A stretch of DNA of 42,686 nt from Limnoraphis robusta CS-951 (GTDB lineage Bacteria > Cyanobacteriota > Cyanobacteriia > Cyanobacteriales > Microcoleaceae), in the NCBI RefSeq assembly GCF_000972705.2, contig NZ_LATL02000009.1:1-42686 (forward strand), in the 5' to 3' direction. The notes under the pieces were generated by a model. It made no database searches. It had not been told where the DNA came from and saw only the letters and a list, made by a program, of their open reading frames with translations. Position numbers and translations under genes: made by a program. Below are positions 29,301 to 36,210 of the stretch, piece by piece; position 1 is the stretch's first letter; every line of letters begins with the position of its first letter.

Positions 29301-29566
29301 CTCTCGATGAAATTAGTAACCGTCAAGTTGTTGAGTATGCTTTCGGTGCAGGTTTAGAAGAGGGTGTTGACCCCTACAGCAATGAATTCCTGACTGAAAA
29401 TCCTGAGTTACAATTGGATACATTCGTAGCTCAAAATGCTCAACAGTTGACTCAATTCTACGGGGTTCAAGAAGTGACTCAAATCAACTTCTATCAAGCC
29501 TATCAATATCAAGTTTCCTTCGGTTTAGTGGGTACGACAACTGATTCTTCTGAAGGAATTGTCTAA
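23342..29566 (+). CDS. Giant acidic repeat protein with Asp-rich tracts and EF-hand-like loops
   Basis: 2074 residues; function unknown. Layout: acidic leader (1-140); five ~42-residue repeats at about 141-350, each like YLEFNADI ... HFDEFGKFEGREFS; a D/A tract (388-435); seven GETPDD copies (463-505); a long block of divergent 45-55-residue repeats (about 510-1280; Y-x3-E ... FYN-IEV-x-ELxxxQVxxF); fourteen DDD(A/V)EG units (about 1281-1373); more repeats; a DSDDDS/LDDDS tract (about 1591-1680); and final repeats to the C-terminus. DTDESGEVEDDE (1936-1947) is a perfect EF-hand loop; DVDEDGVTDEL (from 1135) is a partial one. There is no signal peptide or transmembrane segment, and only about two cysteines. 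Family knowledge: N-terminal-type repeats occur in cyanobacterial surface and RTX-like proteins. Inference: a Ca2+-binding surface or matrix protein, perhaps exported by a type I system through its C-terminus. A weak AGAGG lies upstream of the ATG. Confidence 0.85.
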   Translation: MDDLIFDPLTGLPVNEETQTITEEPVESVDVVPGDSDDEPVEITIVEDGDDEDDTDDEDDDEDDDIDDNIDDINQPVDVTSDDDIDDDIDDGSETPVDETPIPTEPDGGIGDGAEPLPDEAVQTGVELDDTESTDDILEELFDVDAYLEFNADIKALVDAGQLDAKAHFDEFGKFEGREFSYIFNITEYSEKNIDVAQVVSRQSLLTHFLESGIKEGREFNSLFKVQKYLEKNTDLDSIFQGEGKFVSAIRHFLRFGQYEQRECGDFFKPGEYLSFNSDLESFVQGGQFSLFKHFSQFGKKERREFSNFFKVGEYLELNQDLVEFVQSGQINLVDHWFKFGRFENREFSFSFSVSKVLEVLQISSIAELDIEQLVESIVSNLNLILGDDDDADDDDVPPLDDDDTDDDTDDDDADDDDADDDDADDDDADDDDIAGDDSDDSEVGGEGNDGIVGEVPPVNIPGETPDDGETPDDGETPDDGETPDDGETPDDGETPDDGETPDDDGEVEPVSQVYLNIKVVKGNAELLEKLGITGEISNEELQDLLLEKDLSDLKGVKLSKFFDVDKLLKEFDAEIKAFFSVESVETLNLGQLIQFVQEEVVGKGNSPSAKVNFDYLKAIHGEKLTEELGENPTPEQILEYLEEKGIKEGLNTSAFLDFNFIKKQYGEEIREEIDVENASELTDEQVIDSANLEIEVDVEYSKVKYAVQLAQFFNIEIEQVSSLEVSQIKSFVLEQELSGSVFDFKKLRKELKGFEKEIKDFFKGGVKDFDDLTDGQLKAFLKGEGLKLGLLKQVVDVEYLKEVYKEALELQFGADVTVDETLEFIYGGKHPYIDEKWVRKQFKDELEDFAESIGKKEKDLNFEEIKEYFFTEGFEADKQLSAFQVEVYRTENASALTSFFEVANVSLISSEQVYKYMVTVGLEQGIDLSTYIEEETVEVYRTEFAEKIASFYNIEVTEVSELNVNVVIDFVVGGLSQEIDFDYFRQTFEGDVQATFGVESIIEVSKLQIVEFVYEQEGAVEFSKLNWFNAKEYKAEFGEELEAALKEYYAEFKDISELSFEQVFKFAIEHSEEFSLEGLVDLEYVKDTYAAAIAEALGVDIAAITGEDVVTVSDTEILEFLAETNVTAIADYADVDEDGVTDELATEWFTQSNVVSVEGGEQDINYDFVRYQLTQVITAENLTSVSEILEIELTAVEDIDTLTNEQVAQLISDSEFEEILGEETTIELVPAEFNLEFVVSVYGEQIITALDLEADAVITQEQVIEYFSTTFATEIEEFLGDEGDDDDDAEGDDDAEGDDDAEGDDDAEGDDDAEGDDDVEGDDDAEGDDDVEGDDDAEGDDDAEGDDDAEGDDDVEGDDDVEGDDDAEGDAPFTDADVLEYIKQLDVTTVAKQVEVDEEYVEFQLNSLVEAGTVTVEEINTILSVTVTNVEELTAQQLVQLSGSETFQSFELKLVQSEISYEYIRQTQTTEIATFYEVSEDDVLRGEVVPLTDADILDGLDDTFANLDVNYLKYQISQLTVEQQNQLLAEFEIEVTDISKLSVKQVVDICFSREFEEILGEEKVKYSPIDLDKYREDNAEEIAKFYHDMDDDSDDDSDDDSDDSDDDSDDDSEEMDDDSDDDSDDDSDDDSEEMDDDSDDDLDDDSDDLDDDSDDDLDDDSDDDLDDDSDDDSDDSDDGVGDNVDDPDDMEGGEVDVTSIPDKDLIKFMFGKGWKNGINPLEYVDEDSENYLREEFKHELAERFEIAVEQVAELPSEMVVGGVYSKFVAKEEVDVEFYKSTQKTVLEANFGVSVEELSETQIVEHASTYGLANSLELSPVDVHGFVEEYKSEIAEHFEISVEKVAELDASVVKTFILETATEIGLDVGGFVNLEYYRGLEEVVENYRVEQVYSFNYEAAFEYTETQAVSTSAILDTEWFRQENAALIEQNLEELDTDESGEVEDDELIGEMQGQFLEEGLETDDSYDLDEYIAENGDVLTDFYGKPLDEISNRQVVEYAFGAGLEEGVDPYSNEFLTENPELQLDTFVAQNAQQLTQFYGVQEVTQINFYQAYQYQVSFGLVGTTTDSSEGIV
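24502..24645 (+). repeat. Asp-rich tandem repeat tract within the giant gene
   Basis: A run of GAT/GAC codons with GCC and ACC interspersed encodes DDDDADDDD-type sequence. It is a likely substrate for slippage and length variation. Confidence 0.85.
24730..24858 (+). repeat. 18-bp tandem repeat encoding GETPDD
   Basis: Seven essentially identical 18-bp units (GGTGAAACTCCCGATGAC), identical at DNA level, so recently expanded or kept uniform by recombination. They form a Pro/Thr-rich acidic linker after the first Asp tract. Confidence 0.9.
27184..27459 (+). repeat. 18-bp tandem repeat encoding DDD(A/V)EG
   Basis: Fourteen units of (GGC/GGA)GATGATGATG(CT/TA)GAA type, the A/V and GGC/GGA variants interspersed, which lets copies be tracked. 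Third low-complexity linker of the giant protein. Confidence 0.9.
28112..28380 (+). repeat. Ser-Asp-rich tandem repeat tract within the giant gene
   Basis: GATGATGATTC(C/T/G) units encode DDDSDDDS, with longer-period LDDDS and EEMDDDS variants. Superficially like the Ser-Asp repeats of mineral-binding phosphoproteins; no homology is implied. Confidence 0.88.
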
Positions 29567-29648
29567 CGGTTAGCCACCTTCTTCCGCCTTCCTAGTTCAA
29601 CTGGGGAGGTGAGAAAACCCCTCTCGTCACAATTGGTCTAAAATAAAC

Positions 29649-29683
29649 GAGGTGTTAGGTCTTCGGACTTAGCACCTCATTTT
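29649..29683 (+). terminator. Rho-independent terminator after the giant gene
   Basis: GAGGTGTTAGGTC, a TTCG tetraloop, and GACTTAGCACCTC form a stable stem followed by ATTTT. A second, weaker hairpin (ACCCGT/ACGGGT, 29688-29717) follows. Together they suggest that the FecR gene has its own promoter, though read-through is possible. Confidence 0.75.
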
Positions 29684-29838
29684 ACTGTGACCCGTGTTTT
29701 CAGTCATATAAAACGGGTCTAGTCAGATTAGATTTACAGTGATAAATTTAGGAGATTAACTATCCCGAAATACTTCTGTTTTCGTTGAAAAGTTCATCGA
29801 CAGACAAGTAAACCATTCATAGAGAAAGGAGAGAGGAG

Positions 29839-30561
29839 ATGAGGAGTTCACTTAAACCCATGAAATCTCGTTTAGGCGGATTAGGAGTTGCCCTAACCAT
29901 CGCTTTTGCGGCTATTGAGGCGATCGCACAAATCGATTTAGCAATCCTAACAGAAATTCTCGGAGATAACAACGAAGTCTTTATCGAAAACCAAGTTGCC
30001 CAAGAAAACGATAATGCGACTATCGGCGAAGAAGTCCGCACCGAACAAGCCCGAGCGCAGATTGATTTTAACACAGGCGCATCGGGACGAATCACCGAAA
30101 ATTCTGCGATTGTTGTGGGTCAATGTATCGAAGTCCAACAAGGGGTTTTAGTGGCTTCAGGCCCTGCTAACGGTTGTCTTTCCGGGTTCGCTGTCGGTGT
30201 CCAAGGAACGATTTATTTAATGAGTGCTGATGAAGACGGAATTGGTACAATAAACGTTTTAGAAGGTGAAATTCAACTGGCTCTCCAAGATAACCCCGAT
30301 GACCCCAACGCCCTAACCATTACAGCCGGACAGAGGGTTGCAAGCTTAACACAGGGTTTAGCGCTGGCGGAAGTTCTGATAGAACAAATGACCAAAGAAG
30401 AATACGAAGCGATTATTCCCGGGCCGTTATTTAGAGGGTATCAAAATCCATTACGGGATCAAGATAAAATTGATGAAGTTTGTAAACGGCTTTATGGAAG
30501 TTGTCTGGCTGTGGGAAGTGAACCGCCACAACCCCCCACACCCGTTCGAGGTCTATGGTAA
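29839..30561 (+). CDS. FecR-domain exported protein
   Basis: 240 residues. Signal peptide with hydrophobic core LGGLGVALTIAFAAIEAIAQ (cleavage about residue 30). A FecR-like beta-rich domain follows (about 45-165), recognised from EEVRTEQARAQIDF, GVQGTIYLMSA and TINVLEGEIQL with AGQRV. In Fe-siderophore systems FecR is a periplasmic transducer, but cyanobacterial FecR-domain proteins are usually stand-alone and of unknown role; no sigma factor or TonB receptor is here. Five cysteines are present (CIEVQ, GCLSG, VCKRLYGSC), possibly disulphide-bonded. The C-terminus is Pro-rich. An AAAGGAG ribosome binding site about 7 bases upstream supports ATG 29839. It lies downstream of the giant acidic protein gene and shortly upstream of the pentapeptide gene. 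Confidence 0.82.
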   Translation: MRSSLKPMKSRLGGLGVALTIAFAAIEAIAQIDLAILTEILGDNNEVFIENQVAQENDNATIGEEVRTEQARAQIDFNTGASGRITENSAIVVGQCIEVQQGVLVASGPANGCLSGFAVGVQGTIYLMSADEDGIGTINVLEGEIQLALQDNPDDPNALTITAGQRVASLTQGLALAEVLIEQMTKEEYEAIIPGPLFRGYQNPLRDQDKIDEVCKRLYGSCLAVGSEPPQPPTPVRGLW

Positions 30562-30632
30562 GAATACATTAAGATTTGAGAAAGCACGGGTTGTCGTCAA
30601 CTCGTGACTTCTTTTTAAGCGGTAGAAGCAGT

Positions 30633-32165
30633 ATGACCTTGAAACGACCCAAACGTGTAAAATGGTATCAGTGGAAAAATATCTTTCAACGATCGCCTTT
30701 ATTTCACTCCTTTGATAAATGTCTGTGGTTTCGCATTTACCTGGCGTTAGTCATTGCTTATATTGGTCTACTGTTTGTTAACCGCATTGAAAACTGGGTT
30801 GCAGGTGAAACCATTTGTCAGGTACAAGACACGGCTTTACATTGTATTACTCAGGAAATCCTCTCGCTGATTACCGTTGACCATATCGAAAGCTTCAGTA
30901 TTTCAACGGTTGCGGTTTTATATTTACTCGAAAGTCGTAAACGCCGACAACGGGCGATTTATGAAGCATGGCAGGTGGTTGATAGTGCTGCAACTTCAGG
31001 AGTTTCAGCTAGTCGAGCTAGACTAAAAGCCCTCGAAGACCTCAATAATGAAGGTGTTTCTCTCGATGGACTCGATATTTCTCAAGCCTATCTCAAACAG
31101 ATTAACCTATCGGGCGCCAGTTTGAGCGAAGCGAACTTAGAGGGAGCCAACTTACAAGGCTCTAGCCTGAGTCATGCTAATCTCAGTGGAGCGAATTTAC
31201 AAGGTGCTGACTTACAAGGTGCCAATCTCCATGAAACGAACTTCACAGGTGCCAACCTCACAGGTGCCAACCTCGAAGGGGCGAACCTCAAATGTGCAGA
31301 CTTTCAGGGTGCTAACTTGCAAGGAAGCCATCTCAAACAAGCCTATTCTCTACGAAAAGCTAAATTTGTACAAGCCAACCTCTCGGCTGTGGATTTTCAG
31401 GGCGTTAATTTACGCGGAGCCAATCTCAAACAGGCTAATTTGTGCGAAGCTAATCTCACGGATGCGAATCTCTCTGAAGCGAATTTAGAGCAAGCAGAAT
31501 TGATGGGCGCTGAACTCCAAGGTGCAAATGTAAAAGGGGCGAACCTACGTCAAGCCTATTTAGTGAGAACAAACCATTTACGAGAGGTTCAAAATTTGCG
31601 AGAAGCAGACTTACAAGGGGCGAATTTAACTCGGGCGAACTTGCGGGATGTTAACCTACAACAAGCTAAACTGGAAAAGGCTAACTTGCAACTCGCTATC
31701 TTACAGGGAGCTGATTTGAGGGAAGCTAACTTAACAAAAGCGAACTTGAGAGAAGCGAAACTTCAAGAGGCTAAACTTCAAGGGGCTAACTTTGAACGGG
31801 CTAATTTAGAAGCTGCAAATTTAGCTCAAGCCAACTTTCAAGGTGCAAATTTGACTGATGCGAATTTGTGTGGAGCCTGTTTGAATCATACTCAATTCTA
31901 TCAAGCTATTCTGATTAGAGTTGATTTTTATTCCGTTGATGACCTGTTTGACACGGATTTTCAAGATGCTAATTTTAAAGAAGCTAACCTCAAAGGTGCT
32001 AATCTCCGAGGTGTTCATCTGAAAAATGCGAACTTTCACCAAGCCAACCTCAAACACGCAAATTTGAGCGATGCGGAAATTATCAACCCTCTACAAATTC
32101 AATCGGCTCAAAATTATTGGGAGGCTGAATACAATGACGATTTTCGCAAAAAAATTCATCTCTAA
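30633..32165 (+). CDS. Membrane-anchored pentapeptide-repeat protein
   Basis: 510 residues from the ATG at 30633; an in-frame TTG at 30576 would add 19 residues and reduce the gap to fecR to 14 bp, but the ATG seems better. Two hydrophobic segments lie near the N-terminus (WFRIYLALVIAYIGLLFV, then SFSISTVAVLYLLE). After RKRRQRAIYEAW and a short helical region come roughly sixty pentapeptides of A(N/D)L-x-x type (about 150-490), which fold as a right-handed quadrilateral beta-helix. Some breaks (AYSLRKAKFV, YLVRTNHLREVQN, HTQFYQAILIRVDFYSVDD) interrupt the coil. Function unknown; the basic residues after the second segment suggest the repeat domain is cytosolic. Probably cotranscribed with the FecR gene. 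Confidence 0.88.
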   Translation: MTLKRPKRVKWYQWKNIFQRSPLFHSFDKCLWFRIYLALVIAYIGLLFVNRIENWVAGETICQVQDTALHCITQEILSLITVDHIESFSISTVAVLYLLESRKRRQRAIYEAWQVVDSAATSGVSASRARLKALEDLNNEGVSLDGLDISQAYLKQINLSGASLSEANLEGANLQGSSLSHANLSGANLQGADLQGANLHETNFTGANLTGANLEGANLKCADFQGANLQGSHLKQAYSLRKAKFVQANLSAVDFQGVNLRGANLKQANLCEANLTDANLSEANLEQAELMGAELQGANVKGANLRQAYLVRTNHLREVQNLREADLQGANLTRANLRDVNLQQAKLEKANLQLAILQGADLREANLTKANLREAKLQEAKLQGANFERANLEAANLAQANFQGANLTDANLCGACLNHTQFYQAILIRVDFYSVDDLFDTDFQDANFKEANLKGANLRGVHLKNANFHQANLKHANLSDAEIINPLQIQSAQNYWEAEYNDDFRKKIHL

Positions 32166-32172
32166 TTGGCTC

Positions 32173-33714
32173 TTAAATTTGACATAAATCAGATGAGATT
32201 TCCTCAACAGATTTATGATGATTTTCAGAGGAATTCTTCCCTACAGTTTTGGGAAAAACACCTTTCTGATAAGCTGTAATTTGAGTAGGTGTCAGCAAAT
32301 CCATAAAATCTGCAAGTTCGCTATAGGTAATACATTGAACTTCGGGTTGACCACAAACGGCTTCCGCAAACTGAAATAACGCATTCCAATAGGCACCGTT
32401 ATTCCAAGCTGAAAAATGATGACCAATATGTATGGGGGCGCGATTTCCGTTATAGTTACTCTCAAAATAGTTCATATAAGTTTTGAACATATCTTCTTCA
32501 TACCGTTTGGCTTGACTGGGGTTAGGTTTTGCCTTAGAATGAAGATAATAAAAGTTATAATCCATTGACAATAAACTTTGTTTGGTTAAAGCAGTTGTAA
32601 TACTCGCTAACGGAAAATTCCAAACGCCGTTTTGTTTTTGCGGCCAATAGTTAAGTTGGTTCGAGCGACTGGTATCATACCGAAATCCTTCTTTTTCTAA
32701 GGTTTTAAATAAACCGGGACTGATTCCTAATTCCGGCGCTCTAAATCCTTGAATTGCACTGCGGTCAAAGGCGAGACGACCTGTTAAACCGTTGAGTTGA
32801 TAAGCGTCAAAAATGAACTTTTCAAAGTATTCAAACTCTTTTTTCCAGTCGGCTTCACTCCAGTTATTGCCGTTAAAATGACCAACAGCATGGGAAGCAA
32901 TTTCATGTCCGTCTTGATAGGCTAAATTAAGCTGTTCGAGTCGTTGTTTCACTTCATCGGCTGAACCGCCCCAACCAATGGCTGAACGTCCGAGACCCTT
33001 TCCTGCTGGGGCATCGTAGAGTTTGCGGTTGTCATTGTTGACAAAATAAACGGCACTGATAAAATAAGTAAAGCGGAGATTAATGTCTTTCTGTTCTAAC
33101 GTTTTTGCAAAGTTTCGGGACTTGTTCCAGGCCTCTAGAGAACTAGAACCATCGAAGGCTAATAATACAAATTGTGGAGGAACTTCTGGGGGTTGTATTA
33201 ATCCTTCATTTCGCAAAATTTGAGACAAAAATCGACTATCCCAACGATTAGATTGACAAGAATTTCCCCCATCTGCGTTAGTACAAGCTGTTACTAATTG
33301 TTGAGGAAAAGGGCCGATAGCATTCTTTCCTTCTACACAATAACCTGTAATCGAATTGAAGCGAGAACCATCAGGACAGCGTTGATTTCCGTAGGCTTTG
33401 AGAAAGAGTGTTTCCGACCATTGGTTATTATTGCAGCTACTTCCGCCTCCCCAGTCAACACATTTTTCAATCATTTTTTGGGTGACTGGCCCCCATGCGG
33501 TTTTGCCATCTGAACAATAATATCCGCCTTTATCATTAACCTGTTTTGTTTCAAAAATGGGGGAGTCTGCAACAACTTCTTTAGATACTTTGGGTTGGGT
33601 TTCTATTTCTTGGAGAGAAACACTTGATGAGGTTGTACAAGCGGAGAGTGACAGGAATAAACCCCAGTAAATAAAACCCTGATGCCATAAGTTTAACTTC
33701 AATTTTCTCAGCAC
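32173..33714 (-). CDS. Polysaccharide-deacetylase-like lipoprotein with two Cys-rich modules
   Basis: 513 residues. Lipobox LSAC gives Cys26 as the lipidated residue. Two homologous modules follow at about 67-104 and 126-162 (C-x2-GK-xAxGP ... C ... GG-x-SC-x2-N-x-W). A NodB-like deacetylase domain follows at about 180-470, with FDG (Asp188) in place of the usual TFDDG, the metal-binding HEIASHAVGH (His275, His279), GFRAPELG, and a late HIGHH. The second Asp of the classical metal triad is thus not evident, as in some chitin-deacetylase-like proteins; activity is uncertain. Expected to act on a cell-wall or extracellular glycan from a membrane-anchored position. It converges on the pentapeptide gene with 7 bp between stops. 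Confidence 0.85.
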   Translation of the reverse strand: MLRKLKLNLWHQGFIYWGLFLSLSACTTSSSVSLQEIETQPKVSKEVVADSPIFETKQVNDKGGYYCSDGKTAWGPVTQKMIEKCVDWGGGSSCNNNQWSETLFLKAYGNQRCPDGSRFNSITGYCVEGKNAIGPFPQQLVTACTNADGGNSCQSNRWDSRFLSQILRNEGLIQPPEVPPQFVLLAFDGSSSLEAWNKSRNFAKTLEQKDINLRFTYFISAVYFVNNDNRKLYDAPAGKGLGRSAIGWGGSADEVKQRLEQLNLAYQDGHEIASHAVGHFNGNNWSEADWKKEFEYFEKFIFDAYQLNGLTGRLAFDRSAIQGFRAPELGISPGLFKTLEKEGFRYDTSRSNQLNYWPQKQNGVWNFPLASITTALTKQSLLSMDYNFYYLHSKAKPNPSQAKRYEEDMFKTYMNYFESNYNGNRAPIHIGHHFSAWNNGAYWNALFQFAEAVCGQPEVQCITYSELADFMDLLTPTQITAYQKGVFPKTVGKNSSENHHKSVEEISSDLCQI

Positions 33715-33897
33715 ATTAAACCCCTTGGTGAGACCGTTTGAACACCCATCAGAAAAGTCTTTGAAATTTGGACATTAAAAAATGCGTTAACGCCTCGTCT
33801 TTGAGGGTTAACTTTGATGGGTATTTTAAGCGAAAAACTGAGTTGAAGTCAAGAGGTTTAGGCTAATTTTGGGTTAATTTTGTGTTGGGTTCATTCT

Positions 33898-34278
33898 TTA
33901 AGAGGACAGCTTGTATTCTAAGGGTTCACAGAATTGCTGAATACCTGTTTTTATCGCATAGATAACAACGGGAGTCACCAACAGTTGGGGACAAGTATTT
34001 TGTGCAATTAAATGTCCAACCATTTTACTAATATTCCCTTGCAACAATTCCTCGCGGTATTCTTGATGACAAATTGTCACCCGATATCGCTTTGCTACAC
34101 CATCCAACCAATTTTCTGAGGTTGTCGGTGTTTGTCCCACTTGGATAGCGAGGGAAATGGCTGCATCTTCAATATCTCCTTCACAGTCTTCTATGGTATC
34201 CAAGGCTTCTAAGGCTTGCGGATATTCTGAGAGTTGGGAACGAAATTGAGCAATTTCTTGAGACGTTAAAATAACCAT
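33898..34278 (-). CDS. Conserved cyanobacterial protein of unknown function
   Basis: 126 residues, hydrophilic, no signal peptide or membrane segment. Acidic middle (TIEDCEGDIEDAAISLAIQVG) and a helical C-terminus (LLVTPVVIYAIKTGIQQFCEPL). I recognise no family with assigned function. It lies 28 bp downstream of ruvC on the same strand and is likely cotranscribed with it. Confidence 0.72.
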   Translation of the reverse strand: MVILTSQEIAQFRSQLSEYPQALEALDTIEDCEGDIEDAAISLAIQVGQTPTTSENWLDGVAKRYRVTICHQEYREELLQGNISKMVGHLIAQNTCPQLLVTPVVIYAIKTGIQQFCEPLEYKLSS

Positions 34279-34306
34279 CTATCCTAAATTGATATTTTTT
34301 TCTATT

Positions 34307-34816
34307 TTATAGCTTAGGAACCATTTCATCATCAAACCAAGCCGTTAAAGCAACAGCTAAAGCATCGGCTGCATCATCGGGTTTCGGAATTTTATCTAAG
34401 TCTAACTCTCGGGCAACAGCATTTTGGACTTCTCGTTTGTCGGCGTTACCGTAACCTGTTAACGCTTGTTTAATTTGGGGAGGCGTAAACTCAACCAAGG
34501 GAATTTTTTCTTGGGCTAAAACCAACATTAAAATCCCTCGGGCTTGAGCGACGGGAATGGTACTTCCCATGCGATAAAAAAACAATTTTTCTGCAACCGC
34601 TAAATCAGGTTTAAACTGTTCAATTAACGTGTGTAAATCATCATAAATCGTACAAAGACGCTTTCCCATTTCCTGATGAGCGGGTGTTTTAATCACACCA
34701 AAATCAACAAGAGAAACGGAATAACGGCCATCCCGTTCCCTTGTATTTTCACAATGAATCACACCAAAGCCCAAAGTCGCGAGTCCCGGATCAAATCCAA
34801 TAATACGTCTTGGCAT
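34307..34816 (-). CDS. ruvC: Crossover junction endodeoxyribonuclease RuvC
   Basis: 169 residues, normal length. The acidic catalytic residues are in place: Asp9 in [15 protein letters not shown], Glu in VAEKLFFYR, and the C-terminal Asp pair in [26 protein letters not shown] and [19 protein letters not shown] are family blocks. It resolves Holliday junctions in recombination and repair. It lies about 57 bp downstream of chlI on the same strand. Confidence 0.96.
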   Translation of the reverse strand: MPRRIIGFDPGLATLGFGVIHCENTRERDGRYSVSLVDFGVIKTPAHQEMGKRLCTIYDDLHTLIEQFKPDLAVAEKLFFYRMGSTIPVAQARGILMLVLAQEKIPLVEFTPPQIKQALTGYGNADKREVQNAVARELDLDKIPKPDDAADALAVALTAWFDDEMVPKL

Positions 34817-34873
34817 GGGTTAGGGGTTTTTAAAGGTTTAATGTTCCACTTTCTAGCCCTTTAACCCCCTAAA

Positions 34874-35977
34874 TTAATTCCCCTCCCCGGGTTCGGGTAA
34901 ACCAAATACTTGACGGAAAACTTTCTGGACTTTATATCCTGAATCTATCGACTCTAAGGGATCTTTTCGCAGACGATGACGCAAACATAACGTAATTACC
35001 CGACCAATATCTTCGACTGTTACCTCTGTGCGACCTTCTAGGGCGGCTAAGGCTTTGGCGGCGCGGTTTGTAACAATATCCCCTCGCAAGCCGTCAACAT
35101 CCAATTCTGCACAAACTTGAGAAATTTTGACTCGAAAATCATAGTCAATTTCTACAGAAGAAAGTCTTTCTTGAGCGTCAATAATCGTCTGTTGTAGTTG
35201 TTCTTGATCGCTGACATACTGATCGAGAAATTCTTTAGGTTGGCGATCAAAAGCAGTGCGTTGTTCAACAATTTTCACCCGCAAATTCGGTTCTTTAACC
35301 GTGCGAATTTCCGCGTGCATTCCAAAACGATCTAACAGTTGAGGGCGTAATTCACCTTCTTCTGGGTTTCCTGAACCGACTAATACAAATCGCGCTGGAT
35401 GACGAATCGAAATTCCTTCTCGTTCAACCGTATTCCAACCACTGGCCGCAGAATCTAATAATACATCAACTAAGTGATCATCTAACAGGTTCACCTCATC
35501 AACATAGAGGATACCGCGATTCGCTTTGGCAAGTAAACCCGGTTCAAAGGCTTTCACCCCTTCGGCTAAGGCTTTTTCAATATCAATCGTGCCACAAACC
35601 CGATCTTCCGTCGCCCCCAGAGGTAAATCAACCATCGGTACTTTTTTACGCGCGACGGGAACTGAGAGTTGGTTGAAAACTCGTTCACGCACGCTATCAC
35701 TCATCAATTCGGGATCGTCTGGATGGCTATTGAAGGGATCATCTGCAACGATATCAATTTCGGGTAATAAGTCAGCTAACGCTCTAATTGTAGTCGATTT
35801 GCCCGTTCCGCGATCGCCCATAATCATCACACCACCGATTTTAGGGTCAATCACATTCAGCAGCAAAGCCAGTTTCATCTCTTCCTGACCGACAATCGCC
35901 GTGAAGGGGAAAACAGCACGACGGGCTAGGCTAGCTGTTGATTTTGCATTTTCAGTCGTGACGACAGTTGAACTCAC
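34874..35977 (-). CDS. chlI: Magnesium chelatase subunit I
   Basis: 367 residues. AAA+ ATPase with Walker A GDRGTGKS at 54-61, Walker [21 protein letters not shown], sensor [18 protein letters not shown], and [19 protein letters not shown] in the C-terminal lid. With ChlD and ChlH it inserts Mg2+ into protoporphyrin IX, the first committed step to chlorophyll. Its presence is the best single sign that the host is photosynthetic. ATG at 35977; palindromic repeats lie upstream. Confidence 0.97.
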   Translation of the reverse strand: MSSTVVTTENAKSTASLARRAVFPFTAIVGQEEMKLALLLNVIDPKIGGVMIMGDRGTGKSTTIRALADLLPEIDIVADDPFNSHPDDPELMSDSVRERVFNQLSVPVARKKVPMVDLPLGATEDRVCGTIDIEKALAEGVKAFEPGLLAKANRGILYVDEVNLLDDHLVDVLLDSAASGWNTVEREGISIRHPARFVLVGSGNPEEGELRPQLLDRFGMHAEIRTVKEPNLRVKIVEQRTAFDRQPKEFLDQYVSDQEQLQQTIIDAQERLSSVEIDYDFRVKISQVCAELDVDGLRGDIVTNRAAKALAALEGRTEVTVEDIGRVITLCLRHRLRKDPLESIDSGYKVQKVFRQVFGLPEPGEGN

Positions 35978-36030
35978 AGTTTTTCAATTCTCTATTCCGA
36001 TGTACCGCCTTTTATTGTCTCATATATTTG

Positions 36031-36179
36031 TAGGGGCGAGTTTATCAATTGGACTTTGGATAAATCAGCTCGTCAAACCGTTCAGGCGTATCCCCTCTTG
36101 ATCTCCCTTTTTAAGGGAATCCCCCCGCCTGCGGCTTCCCCCCTTTTTAAGGGGGGCTAGGGGGGATCTAAGGGGGGAT
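36031..36179. repeat. Palindromic repeats upstream of chlI
   Basis: A GGGGCGAGTTTATC ... GATAAATCAGCTC unit (about 36031-36073) belongs to the GGGGCGGGTT family. Then come nested CCCTTTTTAAGGG and CCCCCCTTTTTAAGGGGGG palindromes with GGGGGGATC copies (about 36090-36179). Such blocks are widespread in cyanobacterial genomes. They can form strong hairpins between the GNAT gene and chlI. Confidence 0.8.
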
Positions 36180-36210
36180 TAATTAAATGCAGCTTCATAA
36201 AAAATCGGTA

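Noticed and set aside
29839..30561. A full Fec-type iron signalling system around the FecR-domain gene
   Set aside because: No ECF sigma factor or TonB-dependent receptor in the window.
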